The notes below the pieces were generated by a model. The model was given only the letters and a program-made list of their open reading frames with translations, was not told the DNA's origin and did not search any database. A DNA stretch of 53,260 nt from Chitinophagaceae bacterium (GTDB lineage Bacteria; Bacteroidota; Bacteroidia; Chitinophagales; Chitinophagaceae). Location of the stretch: the NCBI GenBank assembly GCA_947455605.1, contig CANGOX010000014.1:1-53260 (forward strand), read 5' to 3'. Below, piece by piece: positions 17,097 to 25,316 of this stretch. Numbering within the stretch: the first letter of the stretch is position 1; the number at the start of each line of letters is the position of its first letter. Made by a program: the position numbers and the translations under genes.

Positions 17097-17744
17097 TTAC
17101 AGTGAATACTGCTTTGTATAGGTAAAATTTGTATCCTCATCAAGATCCGTAATAATAAAACCGGCATTTCTTTTACGGCATTCTGCCTCAATTAATGCAG
17201 CGGCTTTTTGGGTATTGACCAGGTCCAGATGACTGAAAGGCTCATCCATGATCAACCATGAAAAAGGCTGGATCAAAGCCCGTATGATGGCAATGCGCTG
17301 TTGTTCGCCATAACTGCAAAGTCCTGCCTTTTGCTCCATTACATGACTCACGCCCAAGGCTTCTGCCATGCTATCTATAACACCTGCTTCGTAAAAGGGT
17401 GTTTGCAACACTCTCTTTAATTCAATATTCTCTCTGGCAGTAAGATTGGGGAATAACCGTAGATCCTGAAAAATGATGCTGATATGCTGTTGCCGGAGTG
17501 CAGCCAGTTGGTCATCGTTTATAGCAGACAGAGATGTATTGTCTATTTGAACAGCCCCTTCAAAATCATTCCGCAGTTTATATAGTATATGAACCAATGT
17601 GGTCTTGCCGGTTCCGCTGGGAGCTTTGATCTTAATAAACGCTCCCTGCTCCAGCGCTAAAGTATTGTTCCACACATCTGAAGTTCTTTGTGAAAAACGG
17701 TCTTTCAGCGGAATGGGCACTATGTGATCGAGGGCTATCGTCAT
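17097..17744 (-). CDS. ABC transporter ATP-binding protein with a degenerate H-loop
   Basis: A 215-residue nucleotide-binding subunit, partner of the permease 18 bp downstream. Walker A is APSGTGKTT (41-49), the Q-loop is Q93 in IIFQDLRLFPN, the signature is SYGEQQR (144-150) in place of LSGGQ, Walker B is WLIMDEP (163-169), and the D-loop is SHLD (171-174). The position normally held by the switch histidine (xxTHD) reads IITDLDED, so aspartate D200 replaces histidine. Most related FtsE/LolD/MacB ATPases keep this histidine. The N-terminus is short and lacks the usual A-loop tyrosine pattern. Whether it hydrolyses ATP normally is open; Walker B glutamate (E168) is intact. Confidence 0.88.
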   Translation of the reverse strand: MTIALDHIVPIPLKDRFSQRTSDVWNNTLALEQGAFIKIKAPSGTGKTTLVHILYKLRNDFEGAVQIDNTSLSAINDDQLAALRQQHISIIFQDLRLFPNLTARENIELKRVLQTPFYEAGVIDSMAEALGVSHVMEQKAGLCSYGEQQRIAIIRALIQPFSWLIMDEPFSHLDLVNTQKAAALIEAECRKRNAGFIITDLDEDTNFTYTKQYSL

Positions 17745-17775
17745 GGGTAAACCGAAAATACAATGAAACAGAATG

Positions 17776-17812
17776 AGAAAGTCCTGTAAGCTTTATGCAG
17801 ACAGGACTTTCT
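17776..17812 (-). terminator. Hairpin terminator after the DUF4836 gene
   Basis: AGAAAGTCCTGT (17776-17787) and ACAGGACTTTCT (17801-17812) form a 12 bp perfect stem with a 13 nt loop. It lies just beyond the stop of the DUF4836 gene and before the ABC ATPase gene, separating the two minus-strand units. The T-run is weak. Confidence 0.6.
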
Positions 17813-17830
17813 GTTAAGGTATTGTAATGA

Positions 17831-19561
17831 TTAATTTGTTCTGATGATCGCCGGAACGCCACCAGGGAATAATTTTTCGTCCATTTCCTTTTCCCTTTTC
17901 GCTTGCACGCGCATATCTACGGCTATATCCGTAAGCAGGCTGGTTAAGGTAACAAGACTGTTCTGTTTCTCATTCTGTAACCTTATTTCCAGCTGCGCTT
18001 TTATATTTTTTCCATCAAAATTATCGGAAGTGGCAATGATGTCTTTAAAGGTGTTTTTTGCATTATTCAAAGACTGATTATACGCGCCTGATGGATCTCT
18101 GGTAAAACCATTCAGGGTTCCGGCAATATCAAAATAGAAAACCGTTGATTTGCCTCTGAACTTATCCAATGCCTCTTTATTGATGGTTGATTTGGTTGCT
18201 TTTGAAATATATTGAACATAGGTAAGCGAATCACTGGCAATGGTCAGGTTCTTTTCATCGGCAATCATATATAAGCCCATAAAAGAGAAGAGTCCGCCTG
18301 CTTTATATGTAGTGCCTTCTTTTTTGAGGAAACCTTGTTCTACACCTTTGTCCATGATCTTTGCAAAAGCCAGTTTATCTCCAACAGGCGCTGTCAATAT
18401 CATTTTTCCGAAAGGCTTTTTCTTTCTCATACTGGTTTCGTCAGTTTTGGAATCGGGCTCCAGATTGCCCATATTCACATCAGACACTACCACGGCAATC
18501 TCTCCCTTTAAAGATTTATAGAGGTCCTGGCTGGTAAAACCGGTCTTTTCCATAAAGCTGTTTACAAGGCCTTCTACTTCCAGTTGCTTCAGAATACCTC
18601 CGAATATTTCGGGATTAAAGGCAGCGAGAACAATACCATTGATATTTTGTGAAGGATAGTTTTCGATCATAGAAAGGTTAACCGTGGGACCAGCATACTG
18701 CTTCAATACATTTCCCAATAACTGATTGGTATAGCTGGTAGATTTTGCAACGATCTTTCCATCATCAAAACTTAAGGTGGCCGTTACATAATTATCTTTC
18801 AGCAATTCTTCCAGTTTAGGGATCTGTAAAGGAAGCATGCTTAAACCTGCCAGAGAACTGTTAGCACTGGTAAAAACATAACCATCTGCTTTTTCTTTGA
18901 ACATATCTGTGAATATGTCAACATCAGCCAATGATTCAGCAGGTTTTTGGGTAAAATATTTGCCCACCTGTACTTTCATTTCTGCCTCCGTATTGGCAGG
19001 GTTGGGTCTTTTGAAGGTCATTTCAGCCGTATCGTAAACCGGTTTTTGTACATGGGTGTACATGGTAACGATCACCTGTTGATCGTTCCAGGCAAGCATA
19101 GATCCGGCACCCATTACCAGGTAGCTGTATTCTTTTTCTTTCTTGATCTCTTTGCCTTTCATTTCCTCCTGTGTTTTCAGGTAGGCTTCTAATTTTGCCG
19201 GCTCTTTGAGGCTTCCCAAAACACTTACGGTGTTTGAAAGGCTGTTATCTCCATTGGTTTTCTGTACCATGAAGACGAACATTTTTCCGTTCCAGTCTAT
19301 ACCGGCATTCTCTCTCAGTTCGTTGATCCTTACTTTGTCTTTTGTATCAAGGGAATCATTTTTAAATATCCGCTTGATAAGGGTGTCAATGCTGATTCCG
19401 CCTTTTTGGAGTTTATCCTGCATTTGCTGCGGATCCAATGAAAGAACAAAACTTGCTTCCTTAGGGATGTATTTGGCTTCTTTAGGTGTTTTGTTCTTGC
19501 AGGATACAACCGTAGCTGCCATAAGTAAAACCAGAAAAGAAGTACGAACGATCTGCTTCAT
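17831..19561 (-). CDS. DUF4836 family lipoprotein
   Basis: A 576-residue protein of a Bacteroidota-specific family of unknown function. A lipoprotein signal ends in VVSC, with C21 as the acylation site. It then opens with KYIPKEASFVLSLDPQQM, the typical DUF4836 beginning in which the protein states values as 'costs' along a long alternating alpha/beta chain. Later segments include GEIAVVVSDVNM and a C-terminal STVFYFDIAGTLNGFTRD. No catalytic motif is visible. Probably anchored in the outer or inner membrane facing the periplasm. It has its own terminator (17776-17812), so it is likely monocistronic. The upstream neighbour, a GH3 enzyme, is on the same strand 70 bp away with no hairpin in between. 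Confidence 0.85.
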   Translation of the reverse strand: MKQIVRTSFLVLLMAATVVSCKNKTPKEAKYIPKEASFVLSLDPQQMQDKLQKGGISIDTLIKRIFKNDSLDTKDKVRINELRENAGIDWNGKMFVFMVQKTNGDNSLSNTVSVLGSLKEPAKLEAYLKTQEEMKGKEIKKEKEYSYLVMGAGSMLAWNDQQVIVTMYTHVQKPVYDTAEMTFKRPNPANTEAEMKVQVGKYFTQKPAESLADVDIFTDMFKEKADGYVFTSANSSLAGLSMLPLQIPKLEELLKDNYVTATLSFDDGKIVAKSTSYTNQLLGNVLKQYAGPTVNLSMIENYPSQNINGIVLAAFNPEIFGGILKQLEVEGLVNSFMEKTGFTSQDLYKSLKGEIAVVVSDVNMGNLEPDSKTDETSMRKKKPFGKMILTAPVGDKLAFAKIMDKGVEQGFLKKEGTTYKAGGLFSFMGLYMIADEKNLTIASDSLTYVQYISKATKSTINKEALDKFRGKSTVFYFDIAGTLNGFTRDPSGAYNQSLNNAKNTFKDIIATSDNFDGKNIKAQLEIRLQNEKQNSLVTLTSLLTDIAVDMRVQAKREKEMDEKLFPGGVPAIIRTN

Positions 19562-19631
19562 AAAATAGAAGGGTTTAGGTAGAAGGCATAAAGTTAACTT
19601 TTGCCTTCAATAACCTGTTGTTAAAGGGATG

Positions 19632-22601
19632 TTACTGCATAATTGCCTGATAAATGGCTTCCTGGATGGTTGGACGCACATTTAACTGGCTCAGTTTGTT
19701 GTTGTTACGTGTTGGGGTTACCCTGTTAGACAGAAAAATATATACCAGTTTATACTTGGGGTCTACCCAAACGCAGGTACCTGTAAATCCGGTATGTCCA
19801 AAAGTTTCGGGTGATACACTTACAGATGGATAAGGTTCCTTTCTGGTTGCATTGTCTTTTTCCGGTTTGTCAAAACCCAGTCCTCTGCGGCTTACCTTAC
19901 TGTTATATGCAGTGAATTTATCTACGGTTTCTTTTTTGAGTAAACGAACGCCATTCAATTCGCCACCATTCAACAGCATCTGGTAAAGTTGTGCCAGATC
20001 GTATGAATTGCTGAATAAGCCTGCATGTCCTGCCACACCCCCAAACATAGCAGCCCCTTCATCATGCACATCGCCACGGATAAGCTGTTGACGGAAATGT
20101 TTTTCCTCTTCGGTTGGCACGATCATGTCTATCGGCATCAATTCCCTAGGGCGGAAAGTAGTGGAGGTCATGTGCAGGGGTTCATAAAATGTTTCTCTTG
20201 CATAATCATTCAAAGGCTTACCACTAACGGCTTCCACGATCTTTCCAAGAAAGATAAAATCATTATCGCTGTATACATAATGATCCGGAGCTGTTAGTTT
20301 ACTCTGCAGGATCCGTTTGTATAATGTGTCTTCCCAATCATTTCTTACATACAAACCTTCTGCCGCACGAAACTGGTGTTGTGCATCTTTTTCTGTTGAA
20401 AAATATGCGGGTTTGGGTTTGCCGGTAGTTGTGTCTATCACTTCTCTGTAAAAAGGAATAAAAGGATTCAGTCCTGCCTGGTGCAGCAGAATATCATTGA
20501 GTTTGAGTGGTGCTTTGTCTGAGCCTTTAACCCATGGCAGGTAATCGCCCAGTGTTTTATTCAGATCGATCTTTCCTTCTTCATATAGTTTCATGATGGA
20601 AACCGTGGTGGCCGATACTTTGGTAACTGAGGCCAGATCATACGCCATATCTGTTGTAATGGGTTCTTTCTTATCAAAATTGGTATAGCCAAATGCTTTG
20701 TTATACACGATCTTGCCTTCTTTAGCCACCAATACCACACAACCCGGTGCTGCGCCTTTGGCAATGGCATCATTGGCGATCAGATCAATTTTGTTCAGTG
20801 CTTCAGTACGTAATCCAACAGATTCAGGTGTGGTTACAGGAAAGTAATTGTTGTAAACGATACCCTCACCAAATTTCAGGTTCTCAGAAACCGTTACCGG
20901 TAATTTTCCTTTCGCCTGTAATTTTCCCTGTAAGAGATCAAATGTTGACTGTTGTGTGATATCATCATCTTCATAACATACAACCAGATTGGGGGCCGTT
21001 GCAATGTTTTTAACGGCATACGGATTGCCAAACACGAGCGTAAGCGTTTGCGAAGTTTGTATCCCATTTAATAAATAAACGGCAGGATTGCTGATGCCAA
21101 AATTATTGGCCGGTCTGCGGCTGAAATTGTGAAGGCCTGCAATCACCACATCGTAATTTTTCTCTTTAATGGTGTTCATGAGAAGGGTTGCAGAAGCGCT
21201 ATCGCTTTTGTCGATGATGGTAACACTTGTTTTATCATCCTGCAATTCTTTACCGATCGCTGCCCTGCTTCCGAATACATAGATATCTGCCTTGTATTCT
21301 GTTCTAAGTTTGGCTGCAATGGCAGTTTCACCCGCAGCACCAATACATACATAAGCGATCTTTTTGCCCTTTACCAAAGGAAAGATTGTTTGATTCTGTT
21401 TGCTCAGAAGCGTAAGTGCATTGTTGCACAATAATGTTTTAATGCGAACGGTTTGTGCATTCAAGTCGTTTGCCAAACCTTCTGTTTCAATAGGTTTCAG
21501 ATTATTTAGCCCCAGATGATATTTAACCAATAGAATTTTTTTAACTCTTGCATTCAGATCATCCCAGGTTAGTTTTCCTTCTTTAATGGCTTGTTTAACT
21601 TTGGCAATACTGCCGGGTATGTCGCCGGGCAGGCATAACATATCATTACCGGCAATGAGTGATTGTACGGAAGCATCTCCTTTTGGAAAAAATTTCGCAA
21701 CACCCTGCATTTCCAGGGCATCAGTAAATGTGATACCCTGATAGCCCAGCTCATTTCTCAATAATTCAGTTACGTTTTTATAAGATAGTGAACTTGGAAG
21801 ATTCGTAGATGTGTCAATTGACGGAATGGAAAGGTGAGCGGTCATGATACTTCCCACACCTGCTTTGATCATTTCCCGAAACGGATATAACTCAAGATTA
21901 TCCAGTTGCTCACGTGATTTATTGATCACCGGAAGGTCTTTATGCGAATCCACCGAAACATCACCATGTCCCGGAAAATGTTTGGCTGTTGCCAATACAC
22001 CCACATCCTGCATCCCTTTCATATATTGAACGCCATATAATCCAACTTTGTATTTGTCTTCACCAAAACTTCTGTCGTTGATCACCGGGTTCATTGGGTT
22101 ATTGTTCACATCCACATCGGGTGCATAGTTAACCTGAATACCTATCCGCCTGCACTGTTCTCCCACCGCTTTACCAAATTCATAGATGAGTTTTGCATCC
22201 TGTGTTGCACCCATCATCAGTTGACGGGGATAATTGATCACACTATCTAAACGCATACCCAGTCCCCACTCGCCATCAATAGCGATCATCAAAGGTGTTT
22301 TGGCTATCGACTGATATAAATTGGTTAACATAGCCTGCCTAACGGGCCCACCCTGAAAAAAGCAAAGGCCACCCACATTATATTTTTTGATCTGGTCAAT
22401 AACTTCTGCCACATGTTCAGGACCCATATTGCTGTGTGCCCGGATGATCATCAGCTGGGCAATGCGTTGGTCCTTACTCAGTTTCCTGAATTTTTTCTTT
22501 ACCCATTTTTCTGCGGCGGGTGTTTTTTTGTAAAAATTCTGTGCAGACAGGGATGCTGCAAACAATGAGAGAACAAACAGGAATCCTAATTTTCTTTTCA
22601 T
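19632..22601 (-). CDS. Secreted GH3 beta-N-acetylglucosaminidase fused to a beta-lactamase-fold serine hydrolase
   Basis: A 989-residue exported protein combining two enzymes that act on cell-wall or glycan material. The start at 22601 (MKRKLGF) follows AAGAAAG and begins a clear signal peptide; an in-frame ATG seven codons earlier is less likely. The GH3 barrel has KHFPGHGDV near residue 205 and the nucleophile in FTDALEMQG near 290, the NagZ/beta-glucosaminidase pattern. A GH3 second domain runs to about 570. The C-terminal half is a class C beta-lactamase/PBP-like domain with the serine motif SVTK near 657, a YSDND tyrosine motif and HTGFTG. Such GH3-beta-lactamase proteins occur widely in Bacteroidota. 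A role in peptidoglycan turnover is likely; neither activity is proven by sequence. Confidence 0.92.
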   Translation of the reverse strand: MKRKLGFLFVLSLFAASLSAQNFYKKTPAAEKWVKKKFRKLSKDQRIAQLMIIRAHSNMGPEHVAEVIDQIKKYNVGGLCFFQGGPVRQAMLTNLYQSIAKTPLMIAIDGEWGLGMRLDSVINYPRQLMMGATQDAKLIYEFGKAVGEQCRRIGIQVNYAPDVDVNNNPMNPVINDRSFGEDKYKVGLYGVQYMKGMQDVGVLATAKHFPGHGDVSVDSHKDLPVINKSREQLDNLELYPFREMIKAGVGSIMTAHLSIPSIDTSTNLPSSLSYKNVTELLRNELGYQGITFTDALEMQGVAKFFPKGDASVQSLIAGNDMLCLPGDIPGSIAKVKQAIKEGKLTWDDLNARVKKILLVKYHLGLNNLKPIETEGLANDLNAQTVRIKTLLCNNALTLLSKQNQTIFPLVKGKKIAYVCIGAAGETAIAAKLRTEYKADIYVFGSRAAIGKELQDDKTSVTIIDKSDSASATLLMNTIKEKNYDVVIAGLHNFSRRPANNFGISNPAVYLLNGIQTSQTLTLVFGNPYAVKNIATAPNLVVCYEDDDITQQSTFDLLQGKLQAKGKLPVTVSENLKFGEGIVYNNYFPVTTPESVGLRTEALNKIDLIANDAIAKGAAPGCVVLVAKEGKIVYNKAFGYTNFDKKEPITTDMAYDLASVTKVSATTVSIMKLYEEGKIDLNKTLGDYLPWVKGSDKAPLKLNDILLHQAGLNPFIPFYREVIDTTTGKPKPAYFSTEKDAQHQFRAAEGLYVRNDWEDTLYKRILQSKLTAPDHYVYSDNDFIFLGKIVEAVSGKPLNDYARETFYEPLHMTSTTFRPRELMPIDMIVPTEEEKHFRQQLIRGDVHDEGAAMFGGVAGHAGLFSNSYDLAQLYQMLLNGGELNGVRLLKKETVDKFTAYNSKVSRRGLGFDKPEKDNATRKEPYPSVSVSPETFGHTGFTGTCVWVDPKYKLVYIFLSNRVTPTRNNNKLSQLNVRPTIQEAIYQAIMQ

Positions 22602-22678
22602 AGTACTTTCTTGAAGTGGCACAAGTTAACAATTATCGCTAATAGGCTTGTTGACGGGTTGATTTAAAAACCGGGCAC

Positions 22679-22710
22679 AAAAAAGCCGGAACAACAGTTC
22701 CGGCTTTTTT
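22679..22710 (-). terminator. Rho-independent terminator after the DUF5606 gene
   Basis: AAAAAAGCCGGAAC (22679-22692) pairs perfectly with GTTCCGGCTTTTTT (22697-22710), a 14 bp stem with a 4 nt loop and T-runs on both strands. It lies 14 bp after the DUF5606 stop, ending its transcript before the GH3 gene. Confidence 0.9.
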
Positions 22711-22724
22711 CAATTATATATATT

Positions 22725-23141
22725 TTATGCCTGCTCTTCAGTGTCTTCTTCAGCTTCTTCGCTCAGTTTAGGATCCACATTATTGGCTTTGAGGATCGCG
22801 TACCATTTTACCATCTTTTTCATATCACTTGCATAAACACGAGCAAAATCCATATCCGGATATACTTTCTGGAAATAGGCTTTTACGGCAGCTGCATCTT
22901 TATCAGAAGGGAGGGCTTCTTTGCTCTTGCCCATTGCCTGAAAAACATCAACCAGGTTCACATTGTCGCGAACGGTATATACTTCAATACTCTCCAGGTG
23001 CGAAAAATTATGTACGCGGCTGCTTACGAATTTTGTAGACTGGTCGTCGAGCGACTTCACAATGGCACCATCTGTTTTGCTGCCTACCAATTCAAATAAA
23101 CCGTTCAATCCGGTTATCGATATTAATTTACTGTATTCCAT
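22725..23141 (-). CDS. DUF5606 domain protein
   Basis: A 138-residue cytoplasmic protein of a Bacteroidota-restricted family with no known function. It begins MEYSKLISITGLNGLFELVG, continues with SKTDGAIVKSLDDQSTKFVS, and ends in an acidic glutamate-rich tail. This pattern is well conserved in the family and reminds one of a small SH3-like beta domain followed by a helical part (AAAVKAYFQKVYPDMDFARV). The start at 23141 is chosen because conservation begins at MEYSK; eight extra residues are possible from an upstream in-frame ATG. It is a single-gene unit with a strong terminator at 22679-22710. No genetic context suggests a function. Confidence 0.88.
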   Translation of the reverse strand: MEYSKLISITGLNGLFELVGSKTDGAIVKSLDDQSTKFVSSRVHNFSHLESIEVYTVRDNVNLVDVFQAMGKSKEALPSDKDAAAVKAYFQKVYPDMDFARVYASDMKKMVKWYAILKANNVDPKLSEEAEEDTEEQA

Positions 23142-23310
23142 GATTTTGCTTATTAGGAGGTGCAAAGTAAGGGGAAAATGAAGAAATCTGCCCTCCCTGG
23201 CGGCAATCAGGCATAATTTATCGTTATTCTAACCCTGTTTTGCGTTTTTCAAGCCTTTCTATACTATTAATCCGCATATATCATTGTAAACGGTTGCTTT
23301 TCAAAGGCTT

Positions 23311-23964
23311 TTATGCAGGCGTATCCATTTCCTTTAATGCGGCTTCCAATCTGGTTTTCAGTGTATCATAATCTGTATACCCCCTTGCCAATAATGTAAA
23401 CTTTGTTTCAGAATTTTGCAGCAGCACACAGGGGTAGCCGGTAACCTGTAGCTGTTTGCATAACTGAAATTCGTAGTATGCCTGTTCTTTGTATTCTTCA
23501 CTTTTTAGTTTGGAATAGAAAGTTTCTGGATTGATGCTGTATTTCTCCAGCAGGTGGCGATAAGCTTCATCATCTGTAAGATCACGTCCTTCAAAGTGGA
23601 GTGCATATTGCAGATCCGCGGCAAATTCCACCTGTCTTTCGGGATAGAACTCTTTAAAGATGCACAAAGCAATCGCCGGTTTCTCCGAATGAGGAAACCA
23701 GTCGCTCAGTTCCGGATGATTGATATGCCATAAATAATCAGCTCCGAACTTGATGCCTGTTAATTCTTCCACAGTTGGATATGCTTTTTGTATATAGCCT
23801 GCAGTAGCGGCAATCGGCACCGGCTTTTCGGCCAGGATCATCCCTCCGGAAAGCACTTCAATCTGTAGATGGGGGTAATCAGCAGCAATTTTCTTCATTA
23901 CCGGACTAAAACCATAACACCAGCCACAGTAGGCGTCGTAGCAGTAAAAAAGGATCGGGTTCAT
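23311..23964 (-). CDS. DsbA-family protein
   Basis: A 217-residue thioredoxin-fold protein of the DsbA/FrnE group. The redox motif is C13-G-W-C16 right at the end of the first strand, the helical insertion carries GADYLWHIN and ALCIFKEFYPERQVEFAADL, and the cis-proline loop is VTGYPCVLL. There is no signal peptide, so unlike periplasmic DsbA it should work in the cytoplasm, like other FrnE-like proteins linked to oxidative stress or isomerase-type reactions. The partner is unknown. Its ATG comes only 4 nt after an exact -7 box, which would make the message nearly leaderless. It is divergent from the KdnA-like gene across a heptad-repeat array. Confidence 0.88.
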   Translation of the reverse strand: MNPILFYCYDAYCGWCYGFSPVMKKIAADYPHLQIEVLSGGMILAEKPVPIAATAGYIQKAYPTVEELTGIKFGADYLWHINHPELSDWFPHSEKPAIALCIFKEFYPERQVEFAADLQYALHFEGRDLTDDEAYRHLLEKYSINPETFYSKLKSEEYKEQAYYEFQLCKQLQVTGYPCVLLQNSETKFTLLARGYTDYDTLKTRLEAALKEMDTPA

Positions 23965-23968
23965 TTTG

Positions 23969-23976
23969 CAAAGGTA
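23969..23976 (-). promoter_or_regulatory. Putative -7 box of the DsbA-family gene
   Basis: The minus strand reads TACCTTTG, an exact TAnnTTTG match, ending 4 nt before the ATG at 23964. Transcription would begin close to or at the start codon, so the mRNA may be leaderless. The left arm of the heptad array begins 3 nt upstream of this box and covers the -33 region. Confidence 0.5.
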
Positions 23977-23978
23977 AA

Positions 23979-24083
23979 AGTTAAGAGTTAAGAGTCTGGA
24001 GTTCTGGCAGATGATTCTTTTATATCTTTGTTTTAGGAGCTGATTTACACTCCAGACTTTTAACTGTTAACTCCAAACTTACC
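23979..24083. repeat. ACT-heptad array as a long inverted repeat, divergent intergenic region
   Basis: The right arm in sevens from 24049 reads ACTCCAG, ACTTTTA, ACTGTTA, ACTCCAA, ACTTACC, reaching 24083, three bases before the ATG at 24087. The left arm on the minus strand reads ACTCCAG, ACTCTTA, ACTCTTA, ACTTTTA from 24004 down to 23977. The two arms (23979-24002, 24049-24072) match at 22 of 24 positions with a 46 nt spacer. It fills the gap between the DsbA-like and KdnA-like genes. Confidence 0.85.
24023..24030 (+). promoter_or_regulatory. Putative -7 box of the KdnA-like gene inside the repeat loop
   Basis: TATCTTTG matches TAnnTTTG exactly and lies in the spacer between the two repeat arms. 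A start near 24037 would place the whole right arm in the 5' leader. No good TTTG is found 19-21 nt upstream. Confidence 0.4.
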
Positions 24084-24086
24084 CTT

Positions 24087-25304
24087 ATGCCCGGTTTTGA
24101 ATTATTTGGTGATGAAGAAAGAAAAGAAGTGAATGATGTACTGGAAACAGGTATTCTGATGCGTTATGGCTTTGATGGCCCCCGTAAAGGTGTTTGGAAA
24201 GCCAAAGAACTGGAAAAAGAGATTACCGAAACATTTGGCTGCACCTATGCACAACTTACCTCCAGTGGAACTGCTGCGTTAACTACAGCAATGGCTGCCT
24301 TGGGTATTGGTGCGGGTGATGAAGTGATCATGCCTTCCTTCACATTTGTGGCCAGTTTTGAAGCCGTATTAAGCGTAGGGGCTATACCCGTACTGGTGGA
24401 TATTGATGAAACACTCACGTTAAGTCCTGATGCGGTTCGCTCAGCTATTACCGCTAAAACAAAATGCATCATGCCCGTTCATATGTGCGGCAGCATGGCC
24501 GATCTTGATGCATTGAAACAGATCTGTGCAGAACACAAACTGATTCTGCTGGAAGATGCCTGTCAGAGTATTGGTGGAACTTATAAAGGAAAATCATTGG
24601 GAACAATCGGAGATGCCGGTACTTTCTCTTTTGATTTTGTGAAAACGATCACTTGTGCAGAGGGTGGTGTGGTGATGACTAATAGCAAAGAGATTTATGT
24701 TAAGTCTGATGGTTATACCGATCATGGCCATGATCATTTAGGTGTAGACCGTGGTGCCGATCTGCATCCATTTATAGGGTATAACTATCGTATCAGTGAA
24801 CTGCATGCGGCAGTAGGCCTTGCACAGATCCGTAAACTGGGAACTTTTCTTTCTTTACAAAAGAAGCATAATAAAGCCCTTCGTGCTTATTTAGAACAGA
24901 TTCCCGAAATCAGTTTCCGTGTGGTTCCGGAAGGTGGTGATGACAGCTGTAGTTTCCTGAGCTGGTTTCTGCCTACAGAAGAGATCACTAAAGCGGTAGT
25001 AGCTGAAATGAAAGCCCAGGGTGTATTGGCCGGAAATTTTTATTGGTTTGTGAATAACTGGCATTATATCAGCAAATGGGATCACCTGAAACATGCAACA
25101 ACGCTTAACGCTTTAAGCGAAACGCAGAAAACTGCTTTATTAAAATTGAAAGAAACTTCTTTCCCTGCCAGTGATGCAATCATGAGCCGATGTATCTCTA
25201 CTGCTATTGGTTTATTGTGGACCGATGAGCAGATCAAAGAAAAAGGAGAAAAAATGACGGCTGTAATTCGTAAAGTGTTGCAGGAGCAGGCGCAACATGC
25301 ATAG
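24087..25304 (+). CDS. DegT/DnrJ/EryC1/StrS-family PLP aminotransferase, KdnA-like
   Basis: A 405-residue PLP-dependent sugar aminotransferase. Seen: SSGTAAL (59-65), the PLP ring-stacking and phosphate region EDACQSIGG (156-164), and the Schiff-base lysine K186 in DFVKTITCAEGG. The opening MPGFELFGDEE, the HMCGSM motif, TDHGHDHLGVDRGAD and FYWFVNNWHY resemble KdnA, the 8-amino-3,8-dideoxy-D-manno-octulosonate aminotransferase that makes the 8-amino form of Kdo (Kdo8N) for LPS. This is recollection of family features, not a search. The partner dehydrogenase KdnB is not adjacent, so another nucleotide- or keto-sugar is possible. The downstream membrane protein gene begins 12 bp later and is probably cotranscribed. 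Confidence 0.87.
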   Translation: MPGFELFGDEERKEVNDVLETGILMRYGFDGPRKGVWKAKELEKEITETFGCTYAQLTSSGTAALTTAMAALGIGAGDEVIMPSFTFVASFEAVLSVGAIPVLVDIDETLTLSPDAVRSAITAKTKCIMPVHMCGSMADLDALKQICAEHKLILLEDACQSIGGTYKGKSLGTIGDAGTFSFDFVKTITCAEGGVVMTNSKEIYVKSDGYTDHGHDHLGVDRGADLHPFIGYNYRISELHAAVGLAQIRKLGTFLSLQKKHNKALRAYLEQIPEISFRVVPEGGDDSCSFLSWFLPTEEITKAVVAEMKAQGVLAGNFYWFVNNWHYISKWDHLKHATTLNALSETQKTALLKLKETSFPASDAIMSRCISTAIGLLWTDEQIKEKGEKMTAVIRKVLQEQAQHA

Positions 25305-25316
25305 TAATCCTGATCT

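Noticed and set aside
23979..24083. CRISPR-like array
   Set aside because: Units are 7 nt, degenerate and without spacers; no cas gene is near. The same applies to 50180-50269 and 26127-26180.
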